From UBA3478 sp049596955 (GTDB lineage: Bacteria > Bacteroidota > Bacteroidia > Flavobacteriales > Flavobacteriaceae): a stretch of DNA of 64,000 nt. Positions 18,673-27,666 of the stretch are shown piece after piece. Below the pieces are notes generated by a model. The model did no database searches. It saw nothing but the letters and a program-made list of their open reading frames with translations, and was not told the DNA's origin. How positions within the stretch are numbered: position 1 is the stretch's first letter; every line of letters begins with the position of its first letter. The translations under genes and the position numbers were made by a program. Location: assembly GCA_049596955.1 (NCBI GenBank), contig JBMYMD010000001.1, forward strand, positions 186,001-250,000. The letters are read 5' to 3'.

Positions 18673-19059
18673 ATGGATATTATTCACAAAATTGGAAGAA
18701 GAAAAACTGCTGTCGCCAGAATATACTTAAGCGAAGGTAAAGGAGAGGTAACAGTAAACAAGCGTCCACTAGAAGAATACTTTACAACGGGAACTTTACA
18801 ATATAAAGTAAACCAACCTTTTGAATTAACAGAAACGGCTGGAAAATACAATGTAAATGTGAACGTTTATGGTGGAGGAATTACAGGACAAGCAGAAGCA
18901 ATCCGTTTAGCAATCTCAAGAGCGCTATGCGAAATAGACGAAGAAAATAGAAGCGCATTAAAACCAGAAGGTTTACTCACTAGAGACCCAAGAATGGTTG
19001 AGCGTAAAAAATTCGGTCAGAAAAAAGCGAGAAAGAAGTTCCAGTTCTCGAAAAGATAA
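18673..19059 (+). CDS. rpsI: 30S ribosomal protein S9
   Basis: A 128-residue small-subunit protein whose basic C-terminal tail contacts tRNA in the P site. It has IGRRKTAVARIYLSEGKGEVTVN at the N-terminus, YGGGITGQAEAIRLAISRAL in the middle, and the basic end RKKFGQKKARKKFQFSKR with the universal terminal KR. It is co-transcribed with rplM (1-bp gap). Confidence 0.98.
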   Translation: MDIIHKIGRRKTAVARIYLSEGKGEVTVNKRPLEEYFTTGTLQYKVNQPFELTETAGKYNVNVNVYGGGITGQAEAIRLAISRALCEIDEENRSALKPEGLLTRDPRMVERKKFGQKKARKKFQFSKR

Positions 19060-19116
19060 TTTTAGAGGAACACGAATTATTAATTTGTTCATTGAAAGCT
19101 CTTACGCACAAACTTA

Positions 19117-19151
19117 GTCTCTATGAGACAGGTTTAGTTTAGTATCTAAAC
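19117..19151 (+). promoter_or_regulatory. Possible structured leader of rpsB
   Basis: The 157-bp gap between rpsI and rpsB contains two small hairpins: GTCTC/GAGAC with a 3-base loop at 19117-19129, and GTTTAG/CTAAAC with an 8-base loop at 19132-19151. They end 65 bases before the rpsB ATG and lack a T-run. They could form an autoregulatory S2-binding leader, as known for rpsB in other bacteria, but I cannot match a known motif. Confidence 0.3.
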
Positions 19152-19216
19152 GATAAAGGCGATTTTTTAAAATGACCACTTTATCGTTGCTCATTCAAGA
19201 ACGTAAACTAAAAAAA

Positions 19217-20116
19217 ATGGCAAAAATTGACGTTAAAGGTCTATTAGACGCTGGTGTACACTTTGGACACCTTACCAGGAAGTGGAATCCAAACATGGCT
19301 CCTTACATTTATATGGAGCGAAACGGAATTCACGTTATCAATCTCTACAAAACAGCTGCAAAATTAAGCGAAGCCAACGAAGCGTTGAAGAAAATCGCTG
19401 CTTCAGGAAGAAAAATTCTATTTGTAGCGACTAAAAAACAAGCAAAAGATATCGTTGCTGACAAAGTTTCGAATGTAAACATGCCTTACATCACCGAAAG
19501 GTGGCCAGGTGGTATGTTGACAAACTTCGTAACGATTAGAAAAGCGATTAAGAAAATGTCTGCCATTGATCGAATGAAGAAAGATGGCACCTTCAATACA
19601 CTTTCGAAAAAAGAAAGACTTCAAGTTGACCGACTTCGAACCAAACTCGAAAAGAATCTTGGTTCAATCGCTGATATGACAAGACTCCCAGGAGCTCTAT
19701 TTATTGTAGACACCATGAGAGAACACATTGCGGTTAAGGAAGCTCAACGCTTGAACATCCCAATCTTTGCTATGGTAGATACCAATTGCGACCCAAACCC
19801 AATTGATTTTGTAATTCCAGCGAATGATGACGCTGGTAAATCGATCAATGTAATTTTAACTGAGGTTACAAATGCTATTGCCGAAGGACTGGCTGAACGC
19901 AAATCTGAAAAGCAAGACAAAAAAGAGGGAGCACAAGAAGAAGCACAAGCTGAAGTAAAAGAAGAAGCAAAAGCTGAAGTTGCTGAGGCAGAAGAAGTTA
20001 AAGTTGAGCCAGCGGTTGAGGAGGTCAAAGAAAGTACAGAGGCAGCTGCAGAAGAGCCTGCGGCAGAGGAGTCCGCAGCGGAAGAATCAGCAGCGGAAGA
20101 AAGTCCAAAAGAATAA
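19217..20116 (+). CDS. rpsB: 30S ribosomal protein S2 with acidic C-terminal extension
   Basis: A 299-residue protein started at the ATG at 19217 (MAKIDVKGLL); upstream in-frame ATG 19172 would add 15 residues not seen in S2. The S2 core holds GVHFGHLTRKWNPNMAPYIY, ERWPGGMLTNF, LPGALFIVDTMREHIAV and IDFVIPANDDAGKSI. After about residue 228 comes a 70-residue tail made almost only of Glu, Ala, Lys and Val, ending in three EESAA-like repeats. Alanine/glutamate-rich S2 tails occur in Bacteroidota; the length here may vary by repeat slippage. tsf follows after 26 bp. Confidence 0.96.
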   Translation: MAKIDVKGLLDAGVHFGHLTRKWNPNMAPYIYMERNGIHVINLYKTAAKLSEANEALKKIAASGRKILFVATKKQAKDIVADKVSNVNMPYITERWPGGMLTNFVTIRKAIKKMSAIDRMKKDGTFNTLSKKERLQVDRLRTKLEKNLGSIADMTRLPGALFIVDTMREHIAVKEAQRLNIPIFAMVDTNCDPNPIDFVIPANDDAGKSINVILTEVTNAIAEGLAERKSEKQDKKEGAQEEAQAEVKEEAKAEVAEAEEVKVEPAVEEVKESTEAAAEEPAAEESAAEESAAEESPKE

Positions 20117-20142
20117 TTCAATTTCAAACAATTAAACAGAAT

Positions 20143-20967
20143 ATGGCAAAGATTACAGCTGCTGAGGTAAATCAGCTAAGAAAAACAACTGGAGCCGGAA
20201 TGATGGATTGTAAAAAAGCTTTAGTTGAATCTGAAGGAGACTTTGACAAAGCAATTGAAATCCTCCGCAAAAAAGGACAGAAAGTAGCCGCTAAAAGAGC
20301 TGACCGTGACTCTTCTGAAGGCGCAGCTATTGCTAAAGTGAATTCTGAAGCAAATGCTGGGGTAATTATTTCTCTTAATTGCGAAACAGACTTTGTTGCT
20401 AAAAATGAGTCTTTTGTAGCTCTTGCAAACGCTATGGCTGAGCTAGCGCTAACTTGTGGTTCAAAAGATGAATTATTAAGTGCCTCTATTGAAGGTATGA
20501 GTGTACAAGATAAACTTGTTGAGCAAACAGGGGTTATCGGTGAAAAAATTGAAATTGGTGGTTTCGCTCGTGTTGAATCTTCTTTTGTGGGTTCTTACAT
20601 ACATGCAGGAAATAAAATAGCTACTTTGGTAGGTTTATCCAAAAACGTTGAAGGTGCACAAGAATGTGCGAAAAATGTTGCTATGCAGGCTGCTGCTATG
20701 AACCCTATTGCACTTAACGAAGAAGGTGTGGATCAATCAACGATTGACAAGGAAATCGAGATTGCCAAAGACCAGTTAAGAGCTGAAGGAAAGCCTGAGG
20801 CAATGCTAGACAATATCGCCAAAGGAAAGATCAAACGTTTCTTTAAGGATAACACACTAGTCAACCAAGATTACATTAAGGATTCTAAGGTAAGTGTTGC
20901 TAACTACGTAAAATCTATAGACGCTGAATTAACCGTTGTAGATTTTAAAAGAGTAGCACTCGGTTAA
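20143..20967 (+). CDS. tsf: Elongation factor Ts
   Basis: A 274-residue guanine-nucleotide exchange factor for EF-Tu. The N-terminal UBA-like domain contains VNQLRKTTGAGMMDCKKALVE and the loop GDFDKAIEILRKKG. The core begins with the EF-Tu contact region SLNCETDFVAKNE near residues 79-91. HAGNKIATLVGL and the two-part dimerisation-like domain complete it. It is 26 bp after rpsB, the standard rpsB-tsf pair, and is followed by an intrinsic terminator at 20991-21018. Confidence 0.98.
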   Translation: MAKITAAEVNQLRKTTGAGMMDCKKALVESEGDFDKAIEILRKKGQKVAAKRADRDSSEGAAIAKVNSEANAGVIISLNCETDFVAKNESFVALANAMAELALTCGSKDELLSASIEGMSVQDKLVEQTGVIGEKIEIGGFARVESSFVGSYIHAGNKIATLVGLSKNVEGAQECAKNVAMQAAAMNPIALNEEGVDQSTIDKEIEIAKDQLRAEGKPEAMLDNIAKGKIKRFFKDNTLVNQDYIKDSKVSVANYVKSIDAELTVVDFKRVALG

Positions 20968-20990
20968 TCTTTTAGATTGAGAATAGTTTC

Positions 20991-21018
20991 AAAAGCCATC
21001 TTAACAGATGGCTTTTTT
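20991..21018 (+). terminator. Intrinsic terminator after tsf
   Basis: AAAAGCCATC and GATGGCTTTT form a 10-bp stem around the 6-base loop TTAACA, followed by more T residues. It ends the ribosomal protein/tsf transcript. Confidence 0.88.
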
Positions 21019-21021
21019 CAT

Positions 21022-21029
21022 TATTTTTG
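21022..21029 (+). promoter_or_regulatory. -7 element for pyrH
   Basis: TATTTTTG matches TAnnTTTG and sits 18 bp before the pyrH ATG, 3 bases after the tsf terminator. I see no clear TTTG at the right distance upstream, so the -33 part would be weak and would overlap the terminator stem. Confidence 0.45.
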
Positions 21030-21047
21030 CCACGTTAGCTTTCCGAC

Positions 21048-21755
21048 ATGCAATACAAGAGAATACTACTAAAATTAAGCGGTGAAGCCCTTATGGGGCA
21101 ACAGAATTACGGCATAGATTCCTCTCGTTTGAAGGAATATGCCCTAGAAATCAAAAAAGTTCAAGAAGAAAAGGTCGAAATTGCCATTGTCATTGGTGGA
21201 GGTAATATCTTCCGAGGACTGGCAGCCGCAGGACAAGGCATGGACCGAGTTCAAGGCGACCATATGGGTATGCTCGCTACGGTAATCAACGCACTAGCCC
21301 TGCAAAGTGCTTTAGAAAACGAAGGTGTCAGTACTAGGGTTCAAACAGCAATTAAAATTGATGAAGTTGCTGAGCCTTTTATTCGTCGAAGAGCTATTCG
21401 CCATCTCGAAAAGGGTCGAGTAGTAATTTTTGGAGCTGGAACAGGGAATCCCTATTTCACAACAGATTCGGCAGCCGTACTGAGAGCTATTGAAATTGAT
21501 GCAGATGTTATTTTAAAAGGGACTAGAGTCGATGGAATTTACAATGCAGATCCAGAAAAAGATGAGCACGCCAAAAAATACAATAACATCACTTTTGAAG
21601 ACGTCCTTTCTAAAGGATTAAAAGTTATGGATACCACAGCATTTACCTTGAGTCAGGAAAACAATTTACCAATAGTAGTCTTTGACATGAATACTAAAAA
21701 CAATCTGTTCAAAGTTGTATCTGGAGAACCTATTGGAACCACAGTTAACTTCTAA
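21048..21755 (+). CDS. pyrH: UMP kinase (uridylate kinase)
   Basis: A 235-residue hexameric kinase of the amino-acid-kinase fold, converting UMP to UDP in pyrimidine nucleotide synthesis. Visible motifs are KRILLKLSGEALMG at the start, IVIGGGNIFRG near 46-56, GDHMGMLATVINALAL near 67-82, GTGNPYFTTDSAAVLRA near 130-146, and GTRVDGIYNADPEKD near 160-174. It is the first gene of pyrH-frr, with frr 27 bp downstream, a common order near rpsB-tsf. Confidence 0.98.
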   Translation: MQYKRILLKLSGEALMGQQNYGIDSSRLKEYALEIKKVQEEKVEIAIVIGGGNIFRGLAAAGQGMDRVQGDHMGMLATVINALALQSALENEGVSTRVQTAIKIDEVAEPFIRRRAIRHLEKGRVVIFGAGTGNPYFTTDSAAVLRAIEIDADVILKGTRVDGIYNADPEKDEHAKKYNNITFEDVLSKGLKVMDTTAFTLSQENNLPIVVFDMNTKNNLFKVVSGEPIGTTVNF

Positions 21756-21782
21756 GAAATACAATTAAAATGATATAGTCAT

Positions 21783-22337
21783 ATGGAAGAAGAAATAGAA
21801 TTCATTTTAGACAGTGCTAAAGAAAGTATGGATAAAGCCATCATCCACTTGGAGAAGGCCTTCCTAAAAATTAGAGCAGGTAAAGCAAGTCCTGTGATGC
21901 TTTCATCGGTTATGGTAGAATACTACGGAAGTCAAACACCTCTATCTCAAGTTTCAAATATCAATACACCAGATGCGCGAACAATTACGGTTCAGGCATG
22001 GGAAAAAGACTTGCTACCTGAGATTGAAAAAGCTATACAGAATGCAAATTTAGGATTCAATCCTATGAACAATGGGGAACAACTTATTATTAGCGTACCT
22101 CCGCTTACTGAAGAAAGGCGCATTCAGCTTGTGAAACAAGCAAAATCTGAATCTGAGGACGCTAAGGTAGGGATTCGCTCGGCGCGACAAGATGCCAACA
22201 AAGAGTTGAAAAAACTGGATATTTCAGAAGATGTTTTAAAAAACAATGAAACTGACATCCAAGATTTAACAGATCAATATACCAAAAAAGTAGAACAGGC
22301 TTTTCAATCCAAGGAAAGTGAAATTATGAAGGTGTAA
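21783..22337 (+). CDS. frr: Ribosome recycling factor
   Basis: A 184-residue L-shaped protein that, with EF-G, splits post-termination ribosomes. The tRNA-mimic helices carry KIRAGKASPVMLSSVMVEYYGS and the hinge TVQAWEKDLLPEIEKAI. The end of the three-helix bundle is VGIRSARQDANKELKKL with a Lys-rich C-terminus. It is 27 bp after pyrH and 20 bp before the membrane exporter gene, all co-directional. Confidence 0.97.
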   Translation: MEEEIEFILDSAKESMDKAIIHLEKAFLKIRAGKASPVMLSSVMVEYYGSQTPLSQVSNINTPDARTITVQAWEKDLLPEIEKAIQNANLGFNPMNNGEQLIISVPPLTEERRIQLVKQAKSESEDAKVGIRSARQDANKELKKLDISEDVLKNNETDIQDLTDQYTKKVEQAFQSKESEIMKV

Positions 22338-22357
22338 CTTCAATTGAATCACGGTAA

Positions 22358-24733
22358 ATGTTGCTAGATATTTTCAATGGCTTTTGGGCAGGTGTCGCTA
22401 GATTAATACTTCGCAACAGAATATTGTGGTTGAGTTTAATTGTTCTACTCACTGGATTTTTTATCTCGCAATTTTCAAAAATTCAATTTTCAAATTCAGA
22501 GGTATCTGTTCTTCCCAACGATCACCCTGACATCATTAGATACAATCAATTTCTCAACCAATTTGGACAAGAAGATAACGCCATTGTCATAGGCTTTGAG
22601 TTAGACAAACTCAGCGAACCCCAGGTTTTGAAGGCTTGGAATCGAATGAACAAAAAACTTCAGGCCTCTCCGGAAATTACCCAAATTATTTCACTCGAAA
22701 ACTTACAATTACTCTTTAGAAATGAAGATAACAAGATTGTGAGCACTTCACTTGAGATTGCCGAAGATTCTGAAAGTTTCCCAAAAAATGCAATACTCAA
22801 ACTGACCGACAGCCTACCATTTTATGAAAATATCATCTATAACAAAGAAGCTAATGCAATACGCACCGTGGCTTATATGGATGTAGATTTAGTCGATACT
22901 GCCGTGCGAAACACCTTTATCGTCAATGATTTTATTCCAATAGTGAATGAATTTGAAGAAGTATCTGGCCTAGACGCAAGAATCTCTGGAATGCCTTATA
23001 TAAGAACAATGAATGCGGAACAGCTCAAAACAGAAATGATCATTTTTGTGATTGCCGCATTACTTATTACCGCATTAATTTTCTTTTTATTCTTCAGAAG
23101 TTATCGTGCAACTTTTATTTCTATGCTAGTTGTTTTGATTGGTGTTATTTGGTCTTTTGGAACATTAGCTATACTGCAATATGAAATTACTGTCTTAACT
23201 GCACTTATTCCTCCTTTGATTATTGTCATCGGAATCCCAAATTGTATTTTTCTGATCAATAAATACCAGCAAGAAATTAAAAAACACGGTATACAAGCAC
23301 TATCACTCATAAGAGTCATTGAAAAAATAGGTAATGCTACACTGATGACTAATATGACCACAGCTCTGGGGTTCGCTACATTCATTATTTTAGACAGCAG
23401 ACTCTTAGTTGAATTTGGAGTAGTTGCCTCTTCAAATATTATAGGAATTTTCATCCTTTCCTTACTTATTATTCCCATCATTTACAGCTATATGAGTGTT
23501 CCCAATAAGCAACACTTAGAACATCTCAATCAACCTTGGATTTACAAATTGATTGAAGCCATGAAAATGACCGTAAAGGAGCACAAGAAGTGGGTTTACA
23601 TCGTCACTATAGCAGTCTTAATTTTAAGTATTGTAGGAATATTTCAAATCAAAATTACCGGGAGCAGAATTGAAGATCTTCCAAAAAAAACCGAATTCTA
23701 CGAAGACATCATGTTTTTTGAAGATAACTTCAATGGCATATTGCCCTTAGAAATTGTAGTAGATACTAAATCTGAAAAAGGAGTGTTGAGAAACGCTAAT
23801 CTTAGAAGAATTAATCGTTTAGGAGATAGTCTGATGACTCAAGAAAGCCTGTCTCCTCCTTTCTCTATAGTCAATTTAGTCAAATACCTCAAACAGGCTT
23901 ATTACAAAGGACTTCCTAAATACTATGACCTGCCCAGTAATCAAGAACGCAACTTTATTTTAGATGCTCTTGACGAAGGTACAGATGAGGACATCATCCA
24001 AAATTACGTTGATTCTACAGGTCAAAGTGCTAGAGTTACCGTTTATATGAAAGATGTTAAAACGGATGAAATGGAGCAAATTCAAAGCAAATTGCAAACT
24101 CAAATTGACAACATATTCCCAAAGGATCGTTTTGATGTTTATCTCACCGGAAAAGCCTTATTATTCTTGAAAGGAACAAAGTATTTGGTACAAAACTTAT
24201 TACTATCCCTTGGTTTAGCCATATTGCTTATCGCTTTGTTTATGGCGTATTTATTTCGATCTACTAAGATGATTTTGATTTCGCTAGTCCCTAATCTTCT
24301 TCCGTTAATTATTACAGGTGGACTTATGGGGTTTTTGGGCATTCCTATAAAGCCTTCGACTATTTTGATTTTCAGTATAGCCTTTGGTATTTCTGTGGAC
24401 GACACCATTCACTTTTTAGCCAAATACCGACAAGAACTAATCGCATCAAGATGGGCCATAAAAAAATCTGTGTATAATGCCTTGACCGAAACTGGAGTGA
24501 GTATGTTTTATACCTCAGTCGTATTATTTTTTGGATTTTCGGTCTTTATCATCTCTAGCTATGGAGGAACTAAAGCCTTAGGTGGATTAGTGTCATTGAC
24601 TCTGTTATTCGCTATGCTCTCCAATCTCATTCTTTTACCCTCATTACTGCTCACACTAGAGCGAAGTATTGCTAATAAAAAGGTTTTAAAAGAACCACAA
24701 ATCGATATTCTTCCAAAGGAAAGCAAATCTTAA
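22358..24733 (+). CDS. MMPL/RND-superfamily membrane exporter
   Basis: A 791-residue protein with the duplicated RND layout: one N-terminal helix, a periplasmic domain (about 50-220), five or six helices (about 222-375), then the same pattern again with a second periplasmic domain (about 435-610) and the last helices. The second half keeps the paired acidic residues of the proton relay in GISVDDTIHF (D681, D682). In the equivalent place of the first half is GIPNCIFL (N295), so only one half looks proton-coupled. Such single-gene RND proteins of the MMPL type export lipids or hydrophobic compounds; the substrate is unknown here. It is probably co-transcribed with pyrH-frr. Confidence 0.85.
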   Translation: MLLDIFNGFWAGVARLILRNRILWLSLIVLLTGFFISQFSKIQFSNSEVSVLPNDHPDIIRYNQFLNQFGQEDNAIVIGFELDKLSEPQVLKAWNRMNKKLQASPEITQIISLENLQLLFRNEDNKIVSTSLEIAEDSESFPKNAILKLTDSLPFYENIIYNKEANAIRTVAYMDVDLVDTAVRNTFIVNDFIPIVNEFEEVSGLDARISGMPYIRTMNAEQLKTEMIIFVIAALLITALIFFLFFRSYRATFISMLVVLIGVIWSFGTLAILQYEITVLTALIPPLIIVIGIPNCIFLINKYQQEIKKHGIQALSLIRVIEKIGNATLMTNMTTALGFATFIILDSRLLVEFGVVASSNIIGIFILSLLIIPIIYSYMSVPNKQHLEHLNQPWIYKLIEAMKMTVKEHKKWVYIVTIAVLILSIVGIFQIKITGSRIEDLPKKTEFYEDIMFFEDNFNGILPLEIVVDTKSEKGVLRNANLRRINRLGDSLMTQESLSPPFSIVNLVKYLKQAYYKGLPKYYDLPSNQERNFILDALDEGTDEDIIQNYVDSTGQSARVTVYMKDVKTDEMEQIQSKLQTQIDNIFPKDRFDVYLTGKALLFLKGTKYLVQNLLLSLGLAILLIALFMAYLFRSTKMILISLVPNLLPLIITGGLMGFLGIPIKPSTILIFSIAFGISVDDTIHFLAKYRQELIASRWAIKKSVYNALTETGVSMFYTSVVLFFGFSVFIISSYGGTKALGGLVSLTLLFAMLSNLILLPSLLLTLERSIANKKVLKEPQIDILPKESKS

Positions 24734-24751
24734 AATTTTCCTTTAAAAACT

Positions 24752-24759
24752 TATCTTTG
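24752..24759 (+). promoter_or_regulatory. -7 element for asnS-rpoN
   Basis: TATCTTTG matches TAnnTTTG, 18 bp before the asnS ATG at 24778. A clear -33 TTTG is not visible. The element overlaps a possible upstream TTG start codon at 24757, which argues against that start. Confidence 0.5.
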
Positions 24760-24777
24760 CGGGGAAAACCTAGTGGG

Positions 24778-26211
24778 ATGAAACAACAAACAATAAAAGA
24801 ACTCCTTTCGAATCATAAAATTGGCGAAACGACTGAACTTAACGGTTGGGTAAAAACCTTTAGAAGCAATCGGTTTATAGCCTTGAACGACGGTTCAACC
24901 TTACAAAATCTTCAATGCGTAATTGACTTTGAAAATCTTGAAGAGTCTTTGATAAAGAAAATCACAACAGGAGCGGCAATTCATGTTAAAGGCCCCCTAG
25001 TTGAGAGCCAAGGTAAGGGGCAATCTATTGAACTTCAAGTAGAAGAAATAACAATTTTGGGAGAGGCTGATGCTGAAACTTATCCCATACAGCCCAAAAA
25101 ACACAGCTTAGAATTTTTAAGAGAAAAAGCTCATTTACGAGTGAGAACAAACACTTTTGCCGCTATTATGCGCGTTCGTTCTGCTTTAGCTTTTGCAGTT
25201 CACCATTATTTTCAAAAGGAAGGTTTTTACTATATGAATACGCCAATTGTCACTGCCAGTGATGCTGAAGGCGCAGGAGAAACCTTCAATGTGAGCACCT
25301 TGGACAAAAAGAATCCTCCACTAAACCAAGAAGGCGAAATAAATTTTAAAGAAGACTTCTTTGGAAAAGAAACAAACCTCACTGTTTCGGGCCAACTAGA
25401 AGCTGAGACTTACGCTATGGGTCTAGGAAAAGTATACACCTTTGGACCTACTTTTAGAGCTGAAAACTCCAACACTTCAAGGCACCTTGCCGAATTTTGG
25501 ATGATCGAACCTGAGATGGCTTTTTACGATCTCGATGACAATATGGATTTAGCTGAGGACTTTATTAAATCTACTATTGCTTACGTTATCGAACATTGTA
25601 AAGAAGATTTGAGCTTTCTTGACAAGCGCATGGCTGACGAGGAAAAACAAAAACCACAGATTGAACGCAGTGACATGACACTTTTGGAGCGTTTACAATT
25701 TGTGGTATCAAATGAGTTTAAGCGCGTCAGTTATACTGAAGCCATTGATATCTTGAAAAACAGTAAGCCTAATAAAAAGAAAAAATTCAAATTCCCTGTT
25801 AACGAATGGGGTGTGGATTTACAAAGCGAACACGAGAGATACTTGGTAGAAAAACATTTTAAATGTCCAGTGATATTATTTGATTATCCCGCAAACATTA
25901 AAGCGTTTTATATGCGACTTAACGAAGATGAAAAAACAGTTCGAGCCATGGATATCCTCTTTCCTGGAATTGGAGAAATTGTTGGGGGATCGCAACGTGA
26001 GGAGCGCTATGAGGTATTGGTTGATAAAATGAAAAAACTCGGAATTGAAGAAGAAGAACTTTGGTGGTATCTCGATTTGAGAAAATTTGGTACAGCAGTT
26101 CACAGCGGATTTGGTCTTGGTTTCGAACGCTTGGTATTGTTTGTCACTGGAATGGGTAATATTCGCGATGTAATACCTTACCCACGAACACCACAAAATG
26201 CTTCATTCTAA
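24778..26211 (+). CDS. asnS: Asparaginyl-tRNA synthetase
   Basis: A 477-residue class IIb synthetase that charges tRNA-Asn directly. The ATG at 24778 is used; the TTG at 24757 lies inside the promoter. An N-terminal OB-fold anticodon domain (ELNGWVKTFRSNRFIALNDG, about 15-110) precedes the catalytic core. Class II motif 2 is FGPTFRAENSNTSRHLAEFWMIEPE and motif 3 is GFGLGFERLVLF. An insertion of charged residues (about 280-345, KRMADEEKQKPQ to KKKKFKFP) is typical of the Bacteroidota enzyme. rpoN follows after 3 bp. Confidence 0.97.
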   Translation: MKQQTIKELLSNHKIGETTELNGWVKTFRSNRFIALNDGSTLQNLQCVIDFENLEESLIKKITTGAAIHVKGPLVESQGKGQSIELQVEEITILGEADAETYPIQPKKHSLEFLREKAHLRVRTNTFAAIMRVRSALAFAVHHYFQKEGFYYMNTPIVTASDAEGAGETFNVSTLDKKNPPLNQEGEINFKEDFFGKETNLTVSGQLEAETYAMGLGKVYTFGPTFRAENSNTSRHLAEFWMIEPEMAFYDLDDNMDLAEDFIKSTIAYVIEHCKEDLSFLDKRMADEEKQKPQIERSDMTLLERLQFVVSNEFKRVSYTEAIDILKNSKPNKKKKFKFPVNEWGVDLQSEHERYLVEKHFKCPVILFDYPANIKAFYMRLNEDEKTVRAMDILFPGIGEIVGGSQREERYEVLVDKMKKLGIEEEELWWYLDLRKFGTAVHSGFGLGFERLVLFVTGMGNIRDVIPYPRTPQNASF

Positions 26212-26214
26212 TCT

Positions 26215-27666
26215 ATGCTCAAACAAAATCTTCAATTAAAATTATCGCAAAAGCTATCACCGCAGCAAATTCAATTGATGAAATTGATTCAACTGCCAAC
26301 TTTAGCTTTTGAAAACCGAATCAAACAAGAAATTGAAGAAAATCCAGCACTAGAGACAGGTAAAGAGGTGACTGAACAAGATGAATATGGCTCATCTGAC
26401 GAATTCGATCAAGACAATCAGGTCATAGACACCTCTGACATAGATATCGATTCCTATCTCAGCGACGATGAAATTCCCAACTACCGATTGAGTAGTAACA
26501 ATTATGCAAACGCCGAAGACGATAAACACATTCCATATGCTGCGGGAATATCATTTCATCAACAACTACTTCAACAATTAAATACATTTACCCTTGAAGA
26601 TAAATATTGGGAAATAGCTGAATATCTAATTGGCAGTATTGACGAGACCGGATATATAAGGAGAGACATTGACGACATCATTGACGATCTCGCCTTTACT
26701 AGAAATCTTTTTGCAGAAAAAGAAGATATTCAAAATGTACTAGAACTTATTCAAACCTTTGATCCTGCTGGCATTGGAGCCCGAAATTTAGAAGAGTGCT
26801 TACTTATTCAACTCAAAAGAAAAGAGCAGACCACTGAAATCACTCATGCTATTACACTAATCGAAGAACACTTTGAGCAGTTTACCAAAAAACACTATCA
26901 AAAAATTATTTCAAAATTAAAGATCACTGAAGACCAATTAAAAGAGGTAATTACAGAAATTGAAAAACTAAATCCTAAACCAGGAAGTTCATTTGGTTCG
27001 AGTTCAAAGGTGGTTGAACAAATTATTCCTGATTTCAGCATACGCATAATTGATGGTGATTTACAGCTTCAATTAAACAATCGTAACATACCAGATTTGC
27101 ACGTAAGTCGAAATTACAGCGAAATGCTTCAAAGTTTTAAAGACAGCAAGAGTAATGACAAAAAACAAAGAGATACTGTACTTTTTATCAAGCAAAAACT
27201 CGATGCAGCAAAATGGTTTATAGACGCTATTAAACAGCGTTACCAAACACTTTTTGTAACCATGAATGCCATTATGCATTATCAGCAAGAATACTTTTTA
27301 TCGGGAGACGAAAGCGATTTACGACCCATGATATTAAGAGATATAGCAGAAGAAATTGGCATGGACGTATCTACCGTTTCTAGGGTTGCAAATAGTAAAT
27401 ATGTAGATACCCCTTATGGAACTAAACTTATCAAAACCTTTTTTTCTGAATCTATGACCAACGAGTCCGGAGAAGAAATCTCTACCAAAGAAATCAAGAG
27501 TATTCTCGGGGAAGTGATCAAGAATGAAAGTAAGAAAAAGCCTCTAACCGATGAAGTTCTCGCAAGTAAACTCAAAGAAAAGGGTTACCCTATAGCTCGA
27601 AGGACTATCGCCAAGTATCGAGAACAATTAGGTTATCCTGTGGCTCGACTGCGAAAAAAACTATAA
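26215..27666 (+). CDS. rpoN: RNA polymerase sigma-54 factor
   Basis: A 483-residue alternative sigma factor that needs enhancer-binding AAA+ activators. The Gln/Leu-rich activator-responsive region I is LKLSQKLSPQQIQLMKLIQLP. An acidic region II (about 50-90) follows. The core-binding domain includes TFDPAGIGARNLEECLLIQL. The helix-turn-helix is MDVSTVSRVANSKYVDTPYGT, and the C-terminal RpoN box is ARRTIAKYRE near residue 463. It is in an operon with asnS (3 bp). Its last 6 bases overlap the convergent barrel gene's end. Confidence 0.97.
   Translation: MLKQNLQLKLSQKLSPQQIQLMKLIQLPTLAFENRIKQEIEENPALETGKEVTEQDEYGSSDEFDQDNQVIDTSDIDIDSYLSDDEIPNYRLSSNNYANAEDDKHIPYAAGISFHQQLLQQLNTFTLEDKYWEIAEYLIGSIDETGYIRRDIDDIIDDLAFTRNLFAEKEDIQNVLELIQTFDPAGIGARNLEECLLIQLKRKEQTTEITHAITLIEEHFEQFTKKHYQKIISKLKITEDQLKEVITEIEKLNPKPGSSFGSSSKVVEQIIPDFSIRIIDGDLQLQLNNRNIPDLHVSRNYSEMLQSFKDSKSNDKKQRDTVLFIKQKLDAAKWFIDAIKQRYQTLFVTMNAIMHYQQEYFLSGDESDLRPMILRDIAEEIGMDVSTVSRVANSKYVDTPYGTKLIKTFFSESMTNESGEEISTKEIKSILGEVIKNESKKKPLTDEVLASKLKEKGYPIARRTIAKYREQLGYPVARLRKKL

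Noticed and set aside
19744..20127. A 127-codon minus-strand frame rich in Ser/Ala opposite the end of rpsB
   Set aside because: It is the antisense image of the Glu/Ala-rich S2 tail.
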